Shown in pieces: positions 9,481 through 17,367 of a stretch of 35,113 nt of DNA. The notes beneath the pieces were generated by a model, which did not search any database, was not told the DNA's origin, and was given only the letters and a program-made list of their open reading frames with translations. Origin of the DNA: an uncultured Victivallales bacterium (GTDB lineage: Bacteria > Verrucomicrobiota > Lentisphaeria > Oligosphaerales > JAFGRS01); assembly GCA_903837355.1 (NCBI GenBank), contig CAILUI010000121.1:1-35113 (forward strand). The letters run 5' to 3'. The stretch's first letter is position 1; the number at the start of each line of letters is the position of its first letter. Position numbers and translations under genes: made by a program.

Positions 9481-9521
9481 GGAACTTACCATTACAATGA
9501 CGATCAGATTGGTATAGTTCC
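9481..9521. promoter_or_regulatory. Near-palindromic operator-like dyad in the divergent promoter region
   Basis: GGAACTTACC (9481-9490) and GGTATAGTTCC (9511-9521) are inverted copies that differ by one inserted base, separated by 20 bases. The right arm covers the -10 element of the rightward promoter. That position fits a repressor or activator site controlling the lipoprotein/desulfurase cluster and perhaps the ThiF-like gene. Confidence 0.5.
9492..9518 (+). promoter_or_regulatory. Putative sigma-70 promoter of the lipoprotein/desulfurase cluster
   Basis: TTACAA (9492-9497) and TATAGT (9513-9518) are separated by a short 15-base spacer. The -10 box is preceded by TGG, giving an extended -10 form that can offset a weak -35 element. 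Transcription would begin near 9525, about 60 bases ahead of the ATG at 9584. This AT-rich patch stands out from the surrounding GC-rich sequence. Confidence 0.5.
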
Positions 9522-9583
9522 GGACGAGTCGCTGGCCACACGGTCGGCAGAGACGGGTACTCGGCTCAACTGTGGAGACCACG

Positions 9584-11131
9584 ATGAACGTCACCTGTAA
9601 GTGGCACGAGGGCCTCGTGCTGGCGGCCGCGGTGGTGGCGGTCGGCCTGCTGGCCGGCTGCGGGAAGCCGGCGGCTGTCAGTGCCGCGGCCAAAGGCGAG
9701 GTGTTGACCGTCTATGTCCCGTGCGGCATGGAGCGGCCCTTCATGGCGGCCCAGGCCGAGTTTCAGCGCCTGCATCCCGAGGTCACGGTTAACGTCGTGC
9801 TCGACAACGCCAACGTGCTGGTCCGCCGGATTCTGGACAAAGGTGAGCGGCCGGAACTCGTGGTGTCACCGGGTACGATCGAGATGGAGGCGCTGGAGAA
9901 GGCGGGTGCGGTGAAGGCGTCCGCGGTGCGGCCCTTTGGGCGTTTCGACCTGGTGCTGTTCACGCCGCGCGCCAACGCGGCCGGCGTGGCGGCGATGACC
10001 GATCTGACCAAGCCCGAGGTGACGACCATCGCGATCGCCGACCCTGAGGACAACTCCGTCGGCCGCTACACCCGGCAGGCGCTGCAGAAGGCGAAGCTGT
10101 GGGAGGTGTTGCAGCCGAAGTTGATGCTGACCGATCACCCGATCACCGCCTACAAGCACGTGGCGCGCGAGAAGGCGCAGGCCAGCTTTGCGTACCGCTC
10201 CTGTCCGCTGAAGACGGCGCCGAACAAGCTGGAGTACTCGAAAGTGCGCATTGTGGAGAGCGTGCCCCTCGATTCCTACGACCCGGCCTTTGCCTGTATC
10301 GCGCCGCTGACGGACTCGGCCCGCGCCCAGGAGTTCATCGCGTACCTGCTCTCGGCTGACGGTCAGAAGTTGCTCGGCGAGTATGACATCCCCGTGCTGC
10401 CGCGGCTGAGCCTCTTCGTGCCCTGTGGGATGATCGGGCCGTTCGCCAACATTCGCGACGCCTTCCTGGCACAGCACCCGGGGATCCTCGTGGATCTGAC
10501 CTCCGACCGCGCCGATGCCCTCAGCGAGCGCATTCTGACCAAGGGCGAGAAGCCCGATCTGCACTTCTCCATCGGCGAGGTCGAGAAGGACCAACTGGTG
10601 GCGGCCGGAGTGGTGGAGAAGGGGCAGGCGGTGCCCTTCGGGAGCTTCCGCTTGGCCCTCTGCGCGCACCGCTCCAAGGCGGATATCATCAAGGGGGTTG
10701 CCGACCTTGCCAAAGCGGAGGTGCGCACCATCCTGCTGACCGACACGGAGACCAGTTCCGTGGGTGCCTACGCCCGCAAGGCGTTGGAGCAGCTCGGGCA
10801 GTGGGACGCAGTGAAGGGCAAGATCGCCTATCGGCCGACCATCAAGGACTGCTACAAGGAACTCTCCGCCGGGCAGGCCGATGCCGGGTTCTCCTACGTC
10901 GGCTGTCCGGTGCCGGCGGATCCGGCGAAGGCGGAGTACTCGAAGGTGGTCGTGGTCACCGTGCTGCCGGAAGCGAGCTATGGTGGCGCTACGGTGTATG
11001 CTAGCACCCTGCACCAATCCGGCTTTCCGGCCGAGGCGGAGGCGTTCGTCAAATTCCTGCTGCAGGAGCCGGCGCAGCGGGAGCTGGCTGCGGTCGGTAT
11101 TGCGTCGGTCCCGGCGACCGTCACCAAGTAA
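9584..11131 (+). CDS. Lipoprotein of two tandem ModA-like substrate-binding domains
   Basis: A 515-residue exported lipoprotein (lipobox LLAGC, C26) made of two homologous type II periplasmic-binding domains, about 35-270 and 275-510, of the molybdate-binding ModA/extracellular family. Both copies begin with a strand ending VPCGM, and both carry a Tyr-x-x-Cys-Pro segment late in the domain. The Cys pairs are C47/C207 and C281/C441, each exactly 160 residues apart. ModA normally has a small-residue/Ser loop (AAS) where VPCGM lies, so ligand chemistry may differ from plain molybdate binding. No ModB or ModC permease is encoded nearby. TGGAG at 9573-9577 supports ATG 9584; an in-frame GTG at 9572 is less likely. 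It is the first gene of a cluster with a second lipoprotein, a cysteine desulfurase and a thioredoxin-like protein. The fold is likely; a thiol-metal or sulfur-containing ligand is inference. Confidence 0.8.
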   Translation: MNVTCKWHEGLVLAAAVVAVGLLAGCGKPAAVSAAAKGEVLTVYVPCGMERPFMAAQAEFQRLHPEVTVNVVLDNANVLVRRILDKGERPELVVSPGTIEMEALEKAGAVKASAVRPFGRFDLVLFTPRANAAGVAAMTDLTKPEVTTIAIADPEDNSVGRYTRQALQKAKLWEVLQPKLMLTDHPITAYKHVAREKAQASFAYRSCPLKTAPNKLEYSKVRIVESVPLDSYDPAFACIAPLTDSARAQEFIAYLLSADGQKLLGEYDIPVLPRLSLFVPCGMIGPFANIRDAFLAQHPGILVDLTSDRADALSERILTKGEKPDLHFSIGEVEKDQLVAAGVVEKGQAVPFGSFRLALCAHRSKADIIKGVADLAKAEVRTILLTDTETSSVGAYARKALEQLGQWDAVKGKIAYRPTIKDCYKELSAGQADAGFSYVGCPVPADPAKAEYSKVVVVTVLPEASYGGATVYASTLHQSGFPAEAEAFVKFLLQEPAQRELAAVGIASVPATVTK

Positions 11132-11142
11132 AGGAGGCGACC

Positions 11143-11646
11143 ATGAGTGAGCATCTCACGACAACGATTCGTTGGTCCTGTCTTGCGGCCATGCTGGCGC
11201 TGTTGGGGGCCGGTTGCCCGAAGCGCGAGACCGCCGCCCCGCCGGCGCCCAAGGGCGAGCTCCCGCAGGCCAGTCAGCCCGGGACGGCCGGGACGGAATT
11301 CTGCGACTTCAAGGGCGGCCCTGATAGCGCCAAGGTGAAAGTGGTGGCCTTCTATCCCGGCCGGCATGAGGACACCATCGCGGCGGTCAAACGCCTGCTT
11401 GAGACCTTCCCACAGGATGCCAGTGTCGAGGTCGTCGACTGGCGGCGGCCCGAAGGCCTCAAGCGCCGTGACGGCAGCGGCCTGACCTGCGCCGGCGTCA
11501 CCATCAACGGCAAGAACGCCTTCGACCTCGAGATGCAGGGGAAGAAGGCCAAGGTCCTGTTTGTACGTGGCATTGACGGCGAGTGGACCGAAGCGGACTT
11601 GGTCGCGGCCGTGAAGCAGGAACTGGCCCAAGGGGCTGCAAAGTAG
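11143..11646 (+). CDS. Small lipoprotein, possibly thioredoxin-like
   Basis: A 167-residue protein with a signal peptide ending LLGAGC (C25 as probable lipidation site), then a Pro/Ala-rich linker to about residue 50. The rest has an alternating alpha/beta pattern (KVKVVAFYPG, then a helix, then ASVEVVDWRRP) that resembles a thioredoxin-like fold without a CxxC. Two cysteines remain, C54 (TEFC) and C116 (LTCAGVTINGK). The second lies near an INGK element similar to VNGK in the thioredoxin-like protein two genes downstream. An excellent AAAGGAGG precedes ATG 11143 and the gap to the upstream lipoprotein gene is only 11 bases, so the two are almost certainly co-transcribed. I recognise no named family. 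A periplasmic redox or sulfur-handling partner of the ModA-like tandem is a guess from context. Confidence 0.75.
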   Translation: MSEHLTTTIRWSCLAAMLALLGAGCPKRETAAPPAPKGELPQASQPGTAGTEFCDFKGGPDSAKVKVVAFYPGRHEDTIAAVKRLLETFPQDASVEVVDWRRPEGLKRRDGSGLTCAGVTINGKNAFDLEMQGKKAKVLFVRGIDGEWTEADLVAAVKQELAQGAAK

Positions 11647-11659
11647 CGCGGTGGGGTGC

Positions 11660-12871
11660 ATGGCGTTGCGTATCTATCTCGACCACAATGCGACGTCGCC
11701 GGTCCACCCGGAGGTGGCCGAGGCGCTGCTGCCGTTTCTGCGCGACGTCTATGGCAATCCCTCGGCGCCCTATGCGGTGGGGCAGGAAGCTCGGCGGGCG
11801 CTGAACGCGGCCCGCGTCCAGGTGGGCGCGCTGCTGGGGGCGAACGCCGACCAGGTCGTCATCACCGGCAGCGGCACCGAGGCCACCAACCTCGCCATCG
11901 CCGGGGCCTTCTTCGCGCGCCCTGAGCCGGCGCGCCGGCACTTGGTGTTGACTGCGGTCGAGCATCCGTGCGTGTCTGAGACCTGCGCGTGGCTGCGGCG
12001 GGTCCATGGTGCCGAGGTGACGGTGGTGGGGGTGAGTGCGGCTGGCTGCGTGGACCCGGACGAGGTCGAGGCCGCCGTGCGCCCGGAGACACTGCTGGTG
12101 GCGGTGATGCATGCCAACAACGAGACCGGCGTGCTGCAGCCCGTCGCCGAGATTGGCCGCCGGCTGGCCGGCCGCGGCATCCGCTTCCATGTCGACGGCG
12201 TGCAGGTGGCCGGACGTATCCCGGTCGCGGTGGCCGACCTCGGCTGCGACTCCTACGCCATCTCGGCGCATAAGTTCGGGGGCCTGAAAGGCGCCGGCGC
12301 TCTCGTGCTGCGCGACCGGCAGGGCCTCGACGCCGTGATCCACGGCGGTCACCAGGAACGCGGCCTGCGGGCCGGAACCGAGAACATGCCCGGCGTGGTG
12401 GCGATGGGGAAGGCCGCCTGGGTCGCGGCCCGCGATCTGGAGCGCAACCGGGCGCAATGCCTGCAGACGCGCGCCGTCTTCGATGCGCTCACCGAACGCA
12501 TCCCGCGCAGTTGGCGTAACGGCCACGCCGAGCAGCGCCTGCCCAACACTGTGAACCTCTGCTGTCTGCACGCGGACGCCATGAGCATCGTGCTGGCGCT
12601 CAGTTCCCTGGGTATTTACGTCGGCACCGGCTCGGCCTGCGCCAGCCATCGCCAGGAGCCCTCGCGCGTGCTGACGGCCATGGGGCTGACCCCGGAGGCC
12701 GCCTTCTGCTCGATCCGCATCTCAGTGGGCCCGGAGACCACGCTGGACGAGGCCCGCCTTGCGGCCGACCGCATCGTGGAGTGCGTCGAGCGCGTGCGCC
12801 TGGTGACCTCCCCGGAGGATATCGGCTTCTGCGACGAGAACTGCCCGTGTTTCCTGGAGCCTGCCAAGTGA
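11660..12871 (+). CDS. Cysteine desulfurase (NifS/IscS type) with Cys-rich C-terminal tail
   Basis: A 403-residue PLP-dependent class V aminotransferase-fold enzyme that removes sulfur from L-cysteine as an enzyme-bound persulfide. It has the NifS N-terminus (YLDHNATSP), the EHPCV and HANNETG segments, the PLP lysine in SAHKFGG (K205) and the active-site Cys in GTGSACASH (C327) on a short loop. After the usual end comes an extra tail with C391-x3-C395-x-C397, suitable as a persulfide acceptor or metal site. ATG 11660 is chosen because the protein then begins at the family's usual position; GTG 11651 would add three residues. The gene follows the small lipoprotein gene by 13 bases and overlaps the next gene by four (GTGA). 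No iscU, nifU or suf scaffold gene is near, so the sulfur may go to the neighbouring thioredoxin-like or ThiF-type protein rather than to general Fe-S assembly. Confidence 0.93.
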   Translation: MALRIYLDHNATSPVHPEVAEALLPFLRDVYGNPSAPYAVGQEARRALNAARVQVGALLGANADQVVITGSGTEATNLAIAGAFFARPEPARRHLVLTAVEHPCVSETCAWLRRVHGAEVTVVGVSAAGCVDPDEVEAAVRPETLLVAVMHANNETGVLQPVAEIGRRLAGRGIRFHVDGVQVAGRIPVAVADLGCDSYAISAHKFGGLKGAGALVLRDRQGLDAVIHGGHQERGLRAGTENMPGVVAMGKAAWVAARDLERNRAQCLQTRAVFDALTERIPRSWRNGHAEQRLPNTVNLCCLHADAMSIVLALSSLGIYVGTGSACASHRQEPSRVLTAMGLTPEAAFCSIRISVGPETTLDEARLAADRIVECVERVRLVTSPEDIGFCDENCPCFLEPAK

Positions 12872-13152
12872 CTTCACCAACGCCTGGCCGGTCCGTGCAG
12901 GTGACGTTGATCCGCAACGATCCCCCGTGCCGTAAGTGTCGAGAGACCGAGGCCGCCCTTGCCGTGGTGGCTAGCGAGGCTGGGGCTGGCGTGGAGATCG
13001 TCATGCTGACCGTCGCGGAGGCGCAGGCGGCCGGCTACGGGGTCGTCCTGACGCCGACGGTGCTGGTCAACGGGAAGGTCCTCTGCGCCGGCATCGTGCC
13101 CCGCGCCGCCGGGGTGGCGCGCATCGTCGCCACCGAACGGCAGGCCACCTGA
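12868..13152 (+). CDS. Small thioredoxin/glutaredoxin-like protein with CxxC motif
   Basis: A 94-residue protein with one thioredoxin-like domain: a first strand QVTLIRN, the redox motif PPCRKC (C21, C24), a helix, a second strand VEIVML, a cis-Pro-like TPTVLVNG segment and a further Cys (C80) in LCAGIVP. It lacks a signal peptide and should be cytoplasmic. The start is the GTG at 12868, whose GTGA overlaps the desulfurase stop; CTGGAG lies about 8 bases upstream. This overlap implies translational coupling. The likely role is to reduce or accept persulfide from the desulfurase or to act on a cognate partner, but that is inferred from proximity alone. Confidence 0.8.
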   Translation: MTSPTPGRSVQVTLIRNDPPCRKCRETEAALAVVASEAGAGVEIVMLTVAEAQAAGYGVVLTPTVLVNGKVLCAGIVPRAAGVARIVATERQAT

Positions 13153-13194
13153 CGACGCGCTGCTGACGACCGTGCCCCGTCGCCAGGCGCGGGT

Positions 13195-14364
13195 TCAGAC
13201 TTCCAACGCCTGCCACTTCGTCGCCGTGCGCTGGCTCGCCCAGGCCGCGGCGATGAAGGCGATCCCGCGGCAGCCGTCCTCCACCGTCGGGAAGTCGGGT
13301 CTGCTGCCGGGCACGACGCTGCCGGCGTCCACGGCGCGGATGCGCTCGGCAAAGGCCCGGTAGAGGTTGGCGAAGGCCTCGATGAAGCCCTCGGGATGCC
13401 CGGCCGGGATGCGGCAGGCGGCCAGCGTGTCGGGGCGTAGGTAGGCATTGCCGTCGCCGGCTCTGACGACCTCGCGGGGCCGGTCCGGCCACTTCACGAT
13501 CAGCGTGTTCGGCTCCTCCTGGTGCCATTCCAGCCCGCCCCGGCTGCCATAGACCCGGATGGCCAGCGAATTCTCGTCGTTGATCGAGATCTGGCTGGCG
13601 TAGAGGATGCCGCGCGCGCCGTTGGCGAAGCGCAGGAGCAGGTTGGCATCGTCCTCGAGCGGCTTGTAGTCGACGAACACACTGAGGTCCGCACAGAGCG
13701 CGGTCACCCGCTGCCCGGACACGTACTCGGCCAGGTGGAAGGCGTGCGTGCCGATGTCGCCCAGGCAGCAACTGCCGCCAGCGCGCTCCGGGTCGAGTTT
13801 CCAAGACTGGTGCTTGACCCCGGCCGAGGCGAAGTCGCCCGCCAGCCACCCTTGGGGGTACTCCACCACGACCTTGCGGACGTCGCCCAGGTCGCCCCCG
13901 AGGACGCGGGCCCGCGCTTCCTTCACCAGCGGGTAGCCGCTGTAGTTGTGGGTGAGGCAGAATACGCGTCCGCTGGTCCGCACCAGCTCCACCAGCTCCT
14001 GCGCCTCGCGCAGTGAGGTGGTCATGGGCTTCTCGCAGAGAACGTGGAAGCCGGCCCGTAACGCCCGCCGGGCGATCTCGGCATGGAGGTGGTTAGGGGT
14101 GACGATGGCGACAAAGTCGATGCGCTCGTCCGGCGGCCTGGCCGCTTCGCTCTCCAGCATCTCGGCGTAGGAGCCGTAGACACGAGCGGCCGGCAGGAAG
14201 AGCTCCCTGCCGGCCTGCTGTGAGCGTTCCGCCGACGAACTGAAGGCACCGCAGGTCAGTTCGATCTGGTTGTCGAGACTGGCGGCCATGCGATGCACGC
14301 GGCCAATAAAGCCGCCAGCGCCGCCGACCAGGCCCATGCGTAGCTTGCGGGGTGGGGTGGTCAT
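13195..14364 (-). CDS. Gfo/Idh/MocA family NAD(P)-dependent oxidoreductase
   Basis: A 389-residue cytosolic dehydrogenase. The N-terminal Rossmann domain starts MGLVGGAGGFIG and has TPNHLH and the family's CEKPMTT (catalytic Lys in EKP). The C-terminal alpha/beta domain carries CCLGDIGTHAFHL, whose Asp and His belong to the substrate-binding motif. Such enzymes oxidise or reduce sugars, inositols and related polyols, and are abundant in polysaccharide-degrading PVC bacteria. The substrate cannot be read from the sequence. The start is uncertain: a strong GGAGGAG lies about 18 bases before ATG 14364, farther than usual. It follows the pseudopilin gene by 33 bases on the same strand and may share its transcript. 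Its stop lies about 40 bases from the convergent thioredoxin-like gene. Confidence 0.92.
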   Translation of the reverse strand: MTTPPRKLRMGLVGGAGGFIGRVHRMAASLDNQIELTCGAFSSSAERSQQAGRELFLPAARVYGSYAEMLESEAARPPDERIDFVAIVTPNHLHAEIARRALRAGFHVLCEKPMTTSLREAQELVELVRTSGRVFCLTHNYSGYPLVKEARARVLGGDLGDVRKVVVEYPQGWLAGDFASAGVKHQSWKLDPERAGGSCCLGDIGTHAFHLAEYVSGQRVTALCADLSVFVDYKPLEDDANLLLRFANGARGILYASQISINDENSLAIRVYGSRGGLEWHQEEPNTLIVKWPDRPREVVRAGDGNAYLRPDTLAACRIPAGHPEGFIEAFANLYRAFAERIRAVDAGSVVPGSRPDFPTVEDGCRGIAFIAAAWASQRTATKWQALEV

Positions 14365-14397
14365 GCGTCAGCGTACCAGACGCTCCTCCGGGTTGGT

Positions 14398-15096
14398 TCA
14401 GTCGACGCCGAACTCGGCCGCCTTGAACTGCCTGGCATGGCTGTCGCAGTGGCCGTCGTAGTAGGCCACGTTCATGCGGTTGTTGTGCTGGGTCCGGCGG
14501 GCGTCCCAGCCGATGGAGCTACCGCTGTCGGTGCCGGCATGGCCGACGCCGCAGAACATGCCGCAGGCGTTGTTGACATCGGCGTTGACGCTTTCGACGA
14601 TGGCGATCAGGCCGGACGTGTTCTTGAAGGAGGTCGACTTGGGGGCCGCGCGGTGCCAGGAGTTGCCGAAGGGGCCATTGCCGATCTGGCCGAGCTGGCC
14701 CGGGCGACCGGAATTGCAGGCGTAACCGCCGCGCCTGCCACTGCCACTGCGGGGCGTGCCCACCGTGCAGGGACGGACGATCTGTTCGCTGGTCGGGCAG
14801 ACGTAGAGCTTCTGGTCGTTCGAGTAGGGCAGCGTCACTTCCATCCAGTCCAGGCCGGGGGCGGCGCAGCCGGTGGTGGAGGCACTGCTGCAGTTCTGCG
14901 GGAAGCGGTCCGTGTTGTCACCTTGGTACATGATGCAGCCCAGCATGATCTGCTTCAGCTGCGAGGTGCAACTGATGGCCTGCGCTTTGGCCCGTGCCTG
15001 GGCCAGGGCGGGCAGCAACATCGCCGCCAGGATCGCGATGATGGCGATCACGACGAGCAGTTCGATCAGGGTGAAGGTGCGGTTCTGGCGTTTCAT
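14398..15096 (-). CDS. Pseudopilin-like protein with prepilin cleavage/methylation N-terminus
   Basis: A 232-residue protein with a short basic leader and a type IV prepilin N-terminus: the [14 protein letters not shown] core followed by a hydrophobic helix and [13 protein letters not shown]. Cleavage and methylation by prepilin peptidase would fall at the residue before FTLIEL, although Thr there replaces the usual Gly. The remainder has the SCTSQLKQI and [10 protein letters not shown] elements, several Cys residues and a late [11 protein letters not shown] segment resembling the H-x9-DG C-terminal region. Lentisphaerota and Planctomycetota carry large paralogous sets of these proteins; their function is mostly unknown but is presumed to be surface filament or secretion-related. 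ATG 15096 (the MKRQNR start) is chosen over an upstream start that would add an Arg-rich extension. A well-formed promoter lies about 115 bases upstream. Confidence 0.9.
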   Translation of the reverse strand: MKRQNRTFTLIELLVVIAIIAILAAMLLPALAQARAKAQAISCTSQLKQIMLGCIMYQGDNTDRFPQNCSSASTTGCAAPGLDWMEVTLPYSNDQKLYVCPTSEQIVRPCTVGTPRSGSGRRGGYACNSGRPGQLGQIGNGPFGNSWHRAAPKSTSFKNTSGLIAIVESVNADVNNACGMFCGVGHAGTDSGSSIGWDARRTQHNNRMNVAYYDGHCDSHARQFKAAEFGVD

Positions 15097-15217
15097 GCGG
15101 CGATTCCATCCCCTTGGTTCTGGGTTCCACCGGCCCCGTCGGCATCGCTTCCCGAGCACTCGCCCGTCTGCAGCATCACCCGACGCTGCACCGACGACAC
15201 TGGCTGGGCTGGGCTAG

Positions 15218-15246
15218 ATAGTACCGCCAAGGATGCGTCGATGCAA
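15218..15246 (-). promoter_or_regulatory. Sigma-70-like promoter for the pseudopilin gene
   Basis: On the minus strand TTGCAT (15246-15241) and TACTAT (15223-15218) are separated by an ideal 17-base spacer. They would drive transcription into the pseudopilin gene and perhaps the Gfo/Idh/MocA gene behind it. The leader would be about 115 bases. This promoter separates that pair from the glycosidase-like genes upstream on the same strand. Confidence 0.6.
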
Positions 15247-15285
15247 TGTCTGTCCGGCAAATAAAGCAGCAACCAGAGCGTATGG

Positions 15286-17367
15286 CTAACGCACGCCGAG
15301 CACCAGCACATCCTCTGCCGCCAGCGCCAGCGCGAAGACGACAGCGTCGCCCGCCTGCCGGGTGGCCGTCAGGCGGCCGGTGCCGACCTCGACCTGGGCA
15401 TTCCCGTCCGGGGCGCGCCAGGTGACCTCGACGGTGCGCTCGGCGGAGGCGTGGTTGGCGAGTACGAGCACGGTGCCATCCGCGCCGCGGCGCGCGGCGA
15501 CCCACGAGACGTCGGGTGCCGGGGTCGCGGTTCCCGGCGCCGTCACCTGGACCTTGCCCTGGGTGGCCAGGCCGCGCAGCAGATCGGCGCAGTAGCCCAG
15601 GACGCGCCGGCGGTCCTGGTAGCCGTCGGTCATGTACTCGGCGGCGCACAGGTAGACGCTGCCTTGGCCGAAGGCGTGACGCAATAGGACCGGCTGGCCC
15701 TCTTTCTCGGCGGTGCTGGCCAGGACCTCGGTGCCGGGCAGGGGCTGCAGGTCCTGGGCGACGAACCAGGGTTCGGTGTAGGGCGTTGTGCGGACCCCTG
15801 GCAAGGCCACGAGCGGCACGATCTGGGCGGCGGGGTAGAGGCGCCTGCCGCTGATCGTCTGGCCGGCCCACTCCGAGGCGATCGTCGCCGTGCCGATGCC
15901 GGTCCCGAGGAACTCCGGGTCCTGCACGAAAGCTTCGTCCCGCCGCATCTGGTAGGCGTTCAGCAGCAACTGCCCGCCGCCGGCCACGTAGTCGCGCAGC
16001 CGGCTCAGCAGCTCCGGGGTCAGGCGCAGATCGCCGACGGCGACCACGACCGGGTAGGTCGCCAAGCGGGCGCTGGAGATGTCCGTCTGGACCACGTCAA
16101 ATGGGCCCGCCGGCGAACTCGCGAAGTAGCCGGGATAGAGCCGGCCCTTGTCCCAGGAGCCCGGCGCCTGCCGGCCGAAACCGGGGGCCAGTACCTCCAG
16201 GACTCCCGAGATCATCTGATCGCTGTCGTCCACGGGCAGCTTCGCCCAGACCGTCTCCTTGTCCACCCAGCCGCCGTGCAGGTTCCCCGGCGCCCAGCCG
16301 CAGTCCTGGTCCATGAGCAGGGCCACGGTAACCAGGGGCTGCAGCGCCTGTGGGTGTGACTTCGCGTAGTCCCAGAATGACTTCAGCTCCCGTCCCCAGG
16401 CGGCCAACTGGTACCCGCTCGCGGGGTTGCCCGCCTCCTGCCGCGAGAACAGCGGCTCGGTCTCCTGTACGGTGAGCACCCGGGCCCCCGAGGCGTAAGC
16501 CAGGTACAGGCAGCGCCGGAAGGCGGACGCCGCATGCCCGCCGCCGATCACGGCTGGCGGGGCCGGCCAGAGGGACTTGTCCTCGCAGGGCACATCGCCG
16601 TGGTTCCAGGGCGACACCCAGACGCCCCAGGGCCGGCCGAACTGGCGCCCGCCGCCGCGCAGGAAGGCGAGCTGCAGTTCGGTGGTCGGCAAGCTCTCCA
16701 GCAGTTCGCCCAGCACCACATCGGCGCCGGCTCTGAAGCCGCTGTGCTGCAACAGGCTCATGTTGGCCCAGTACTGCACGCCGGGTGCATAGCCGTGGTA
16801 CGTCGTGGCCAGGCGCGCCAGCTCAGTCTCCAGGTGTGCCCGGCCGCCGGCCCGGTCGCTGAATGCATACAGCTCCGGCAGGCGCGAACGGTAGGAGGCT
16901 CGCCGGCCATTCTGGATGAAGTCGATATCCAGCTCCTCGGCATGCACCCCGGCGAAACGCGGCCCGGCGCGCCGGGCGATCTCGCCCATGGTCGCTGCAT
17001 CCACCAGCACGTCGTCGCCCCAGCCGTCGCCGCCATACTCGCCACCGCCGGGTCGCCACAGTGTGCCCAATCCACGGCGCTGACTGATGGCGAATGAGAA
17101 GCCGTGCGCCAGGCAGGCGTCGACGTCAGTCAGGATACCGTTGGGGCCCTTGGGATCGCGGTCCCAGGGTCTGTTGCCCATGCTGTATCCAGGCTTGGGG
17201 ATCCAGACGAAGTTGCCCAGCCCGAGTTCGGCGAGCGTGCGGATGTTCTCGGCCCCGTGCGCCTGCCCCCCCACCAGCAGGGGCAACTCCGCGGCCAGCC
17301 CAGCGTGGCCGCAGACGGCGCCGAGCAGGGCCGCCAGGACCCAGGTCGCAGCTAAGTGGGGCTGCAT
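15286..17367 (-). CDS. Secreted protein of unknown function, glycosidase-like architecture
   Basis: A 693-residue protein with a clear signal peptide (MQPHLAATWVLAALLGA, cleavage near GLAA). The first two thirds suggest a TIM-barrel-like fold, with HAEELDIDF, WANMSLLQHSG and WVSPWNHGD stretches. A later alpha/beta segment (VVVAVGDLRLTPELL, RDYVAGGGQLLLN) resembles the GATase-like trimerisation domain of GH42 beta-galactosidases. The C-terminus looks like a small beta-sandwich (about 610-693). I cannot assign catalytic acids with confidence. GGGAG 6 bases upstream supports ATG 17367, which lies inside the end of the GHL10-like gene (16-base overlap), so translation is probably coupled. A secreted or periplasmic carbohydrate-active enzyme is the best guess. 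Confidence 0.75.
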   Translation of the reverse strand: MQPHLAATWVLAALLGAVCGHAGLAAELPLLVGGQAHGAENIRTLAELGLGNFVWIPKPGYSMGNRPWDRDPKGPNGILTDVDACLAHGFSFAISQRRGLGTLWRPGGGEYGGDGWGDDVLVDAATMGEIARRAGPRFAGVHAEELDIDFIQNGRRASYRSRLPELYAFSDRAGGRAHLETELARLATTYHGYAPGVQYWANMSLLQHSGFRAGADVVLGELLESLPTTELQLAFLRGGGRQFGRPWGVWVSPWNHGDVPCEDKSLWPAPPAVIGGGHAASAFRRCLYLAYASGARVLTVQETEPLFSRQEAGNPASGYQLAAWGRELKSFWDYAKSHPQALQPLVTVALLMDQDCGWAPGNLHGGWVDKETVWAKLPVDDSDQMISGVLEVLAPGFGRQAPGSWDKGRLYPGYFASSPAGPFDVVQTDISSARLATYPVVVAVGDLRLTPELLSRLRDYVAGGGQLLLNAYQMRRDEAFVQDPEFLGTGIGTATIASEWAGQTISGRRLYPAAQIVPLVALPGVRTTPYTEPWFVAQDLQPLPGTEVLASTAEKEGQPVLLRHAFGQGSVYLCAAEYMTDGYQDRRRVLGYCADLLRGLATQGKVQVTAPGTATPAPDVSWVAARRGADGTVLVLANHASAERTVEVTWRAPDGNAQVEVGTGRLTATRQAGDAVVFALALAAEDVLVLGVR

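Noticed and set aside
9584..11131. Calling the tandem lipoprotein modA
   Set aside because: The duplication, altered ligand loop with Cys and absence of modB/modC make a plain molybdate role unsupported.
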